DNA of 64,000 nucleotides from Nematopogon swammerdamellus (taxonomy: Eukaryota; Arthropoda; Insecta; Lepidoptera; Adelidae). Below, one piece after another: positions 63,144-64,000 of the stretch. The stretch's first letter is position 1. Each line of letters opens with the position of its first letter. The stretch lies in the NCBI GenBank assembly GCA_946902875.1, contig OX336336.1, forward strand, positions 4,992,545 through 5,056,544, given 5' to 3'. The notes beneath the pieces are model-generated. The model was not told the origin of the DNA, searched no databases, and saw only the letters and a program-made list of their open reading frames with translations. The position numbers and the translations under genes were made by a program.

Positions 63144-64000
63144 CAGCGGCGACTCCTGGTCCTGAATATTGGGTTGGCTCTGGCTAAGGATTTTTTTTTT
63201 CATAATTTCATAACTTAGGTACCTACGCGTTAATTTATTTCTACCACAATGAGTTCAAAAACTGAAAGACGATTACGATATAGATAGTTTATAATATTTA
63301 GTTTAAATGATTTATTTTGCTCACTCACGATTTATTTGTCTGCAGATAGGTACCTACTGGTTGTGTCAAAGCTGTCGAGTTGCAGCCGACAACAGCGACG
63401 TCTCCTCTAGCACGACGACGACGAGACAGGCATACAAGCTTGAATTGTTACATTTTATTTGTACATGAAGTCCACTCTTCGTTCCACAGACAAGAAATTT
63501 TCGATGACTCGATCGTGAAAATCTTCTTTCTTCCTCAATTTTGTTAGCAACTCCTTTTCCACAGATATGTAAGAGTGCCAAATTACTGAGTCTCTCTTGT
63601 CCTTGAGTGCTCCGTAGATAGCTCGGTAGGAGTTTGCCATTATAATTACCAATAAATCACTTTAAATTTAACAACACTGCACAGGATTCATCCATACAAA
63701 GTCCATACCCACATAACGGAATATATGCAGCTATCAACTCGCGAGCCAATGCGCACACACACGCGCACAGAACACACCTAGCCTAGCTCGCTAGTCGCAT
63801 CGCATCGCACGTCGCACAGCACAAGAATACTCGTCGTGTGGACGCAGCGCGCACACACCCACACACGCAACACACACACACACTAGCTCGCTCTACTCGC
63901 TACCGCGTCACTAAATGCACTCCCCGCTGCGCCAACTCGAAAGGCTGATCAGCGGGTCCGCGCGGAACGGGGGGGACATCGGTCGCTTCCGCCTTGTATG
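63144..64000. mobile_element. TIR-bounded 1135-bp unit, copy 2 (runs off window)
   Basis: Same orientation as copy 1, offset 1136 bp. I saw no difference over the 857 bp present. The right end is beyond the window. Confidence 0.85.
63455..63640 (-). CDS. Hypothetical 61-aa protein carried by the repeat unit (copy 2)
   Basis: Identical to the ORF at 62319-62504, with the same start and stop context. Conservation between the copies says nothing about selection because the whole unit is identical. Confidence 0.4.
   Translation of the reverse strand: MANSYRAIYGALKDKRDSVIWHSYISVEKELLTKLRKKEDFHDRVIENFLSVERRVDFMYK

Overview
The window is eukaryotic and reads as insect DNA, almost certainly from a moth or butterfly. 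It is AT-rich, with short GC-rich coding exons carrying GT..AG splice sites and separated by multi-kilobase introns. It also holds several interspersed repeats that are typical of Lepidoptera: the 'AAACCGGCCAAGTGCGAG' SINE (Metulj-like, name from memory), RTE, jockey/CR1-like and R1-like non-LTR retrotransposons, and hAT MITEs. No prokaryotic genes, no rRNA genes and no CRISPR array are present.

Region 1 (about 3.5-19.3 kb, minus strand) is part of one host gene. I assembled three consecutive exons (12154-12073, 4514-4408, 3710-3567) whose splice phases agree and whose joined peptide matches the start of the Rap/Ran-GAP domain of GARNL3-type proteins. A probable upstream exon lies at 19278-19144. 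The introns are packed with repeats: a 1071-bp tandem duplication (6375-8516), an RTE insertion, several SINEs, and a 91/112-bp satellite that was itself hit by two retroelements. To the left of the gene are a jockey/CR1-like RT fragment cut by a 28-bp satellite (1-1384) and an 8-bp-TSD hAT element (2499-3449).

Region 2 (19.3-48 kb) has no host gene I can defend. It is a mosaic of SINEs, non-LTR 3' ends, RTE copies with clean target duplications (22842-23600, 31387-31675), MITEs, a 1.6-kb tetranucleotide array with a ~204-bp higher-order period (36.3-37.9 kb), and a perfect 65-bp-arm hairpin (39509-39664).

Region 3 (48-59 kb) is retrotransposon-dominated. It contains an intact 830-codon RT-RNase H ORF of a 5'-truncated R1-like element (48700-51407), an internally deleted jockey/CR1-like copy (52.5-53.3 kb), two more RT fragments, and a nonautonomous Transib-type element with 435-bp terminal inverted repeats (55880-57232). 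That element begins with the RAG-signal-like heptamer CACAGTG and is flanked by CGCCG duplications.

Region 4 (59-64 kb) holds the first coding exon of a THAP zinc-finger protein with a CpG-rich promoter (minus strand, 60976-60882). It ends in a head-to-tail pair of 1135-bp TIR-bounded units (62008 onward), each carrying a GC-rich promoter-like block and a 61-codon ORF of unknown identity.

The genes do not form a pathway. The main stories are an intron-bearing signalling gene colonised by mobile DNA and several structurally informative transposons. Family names are from memory of motifs; no database search was possible.
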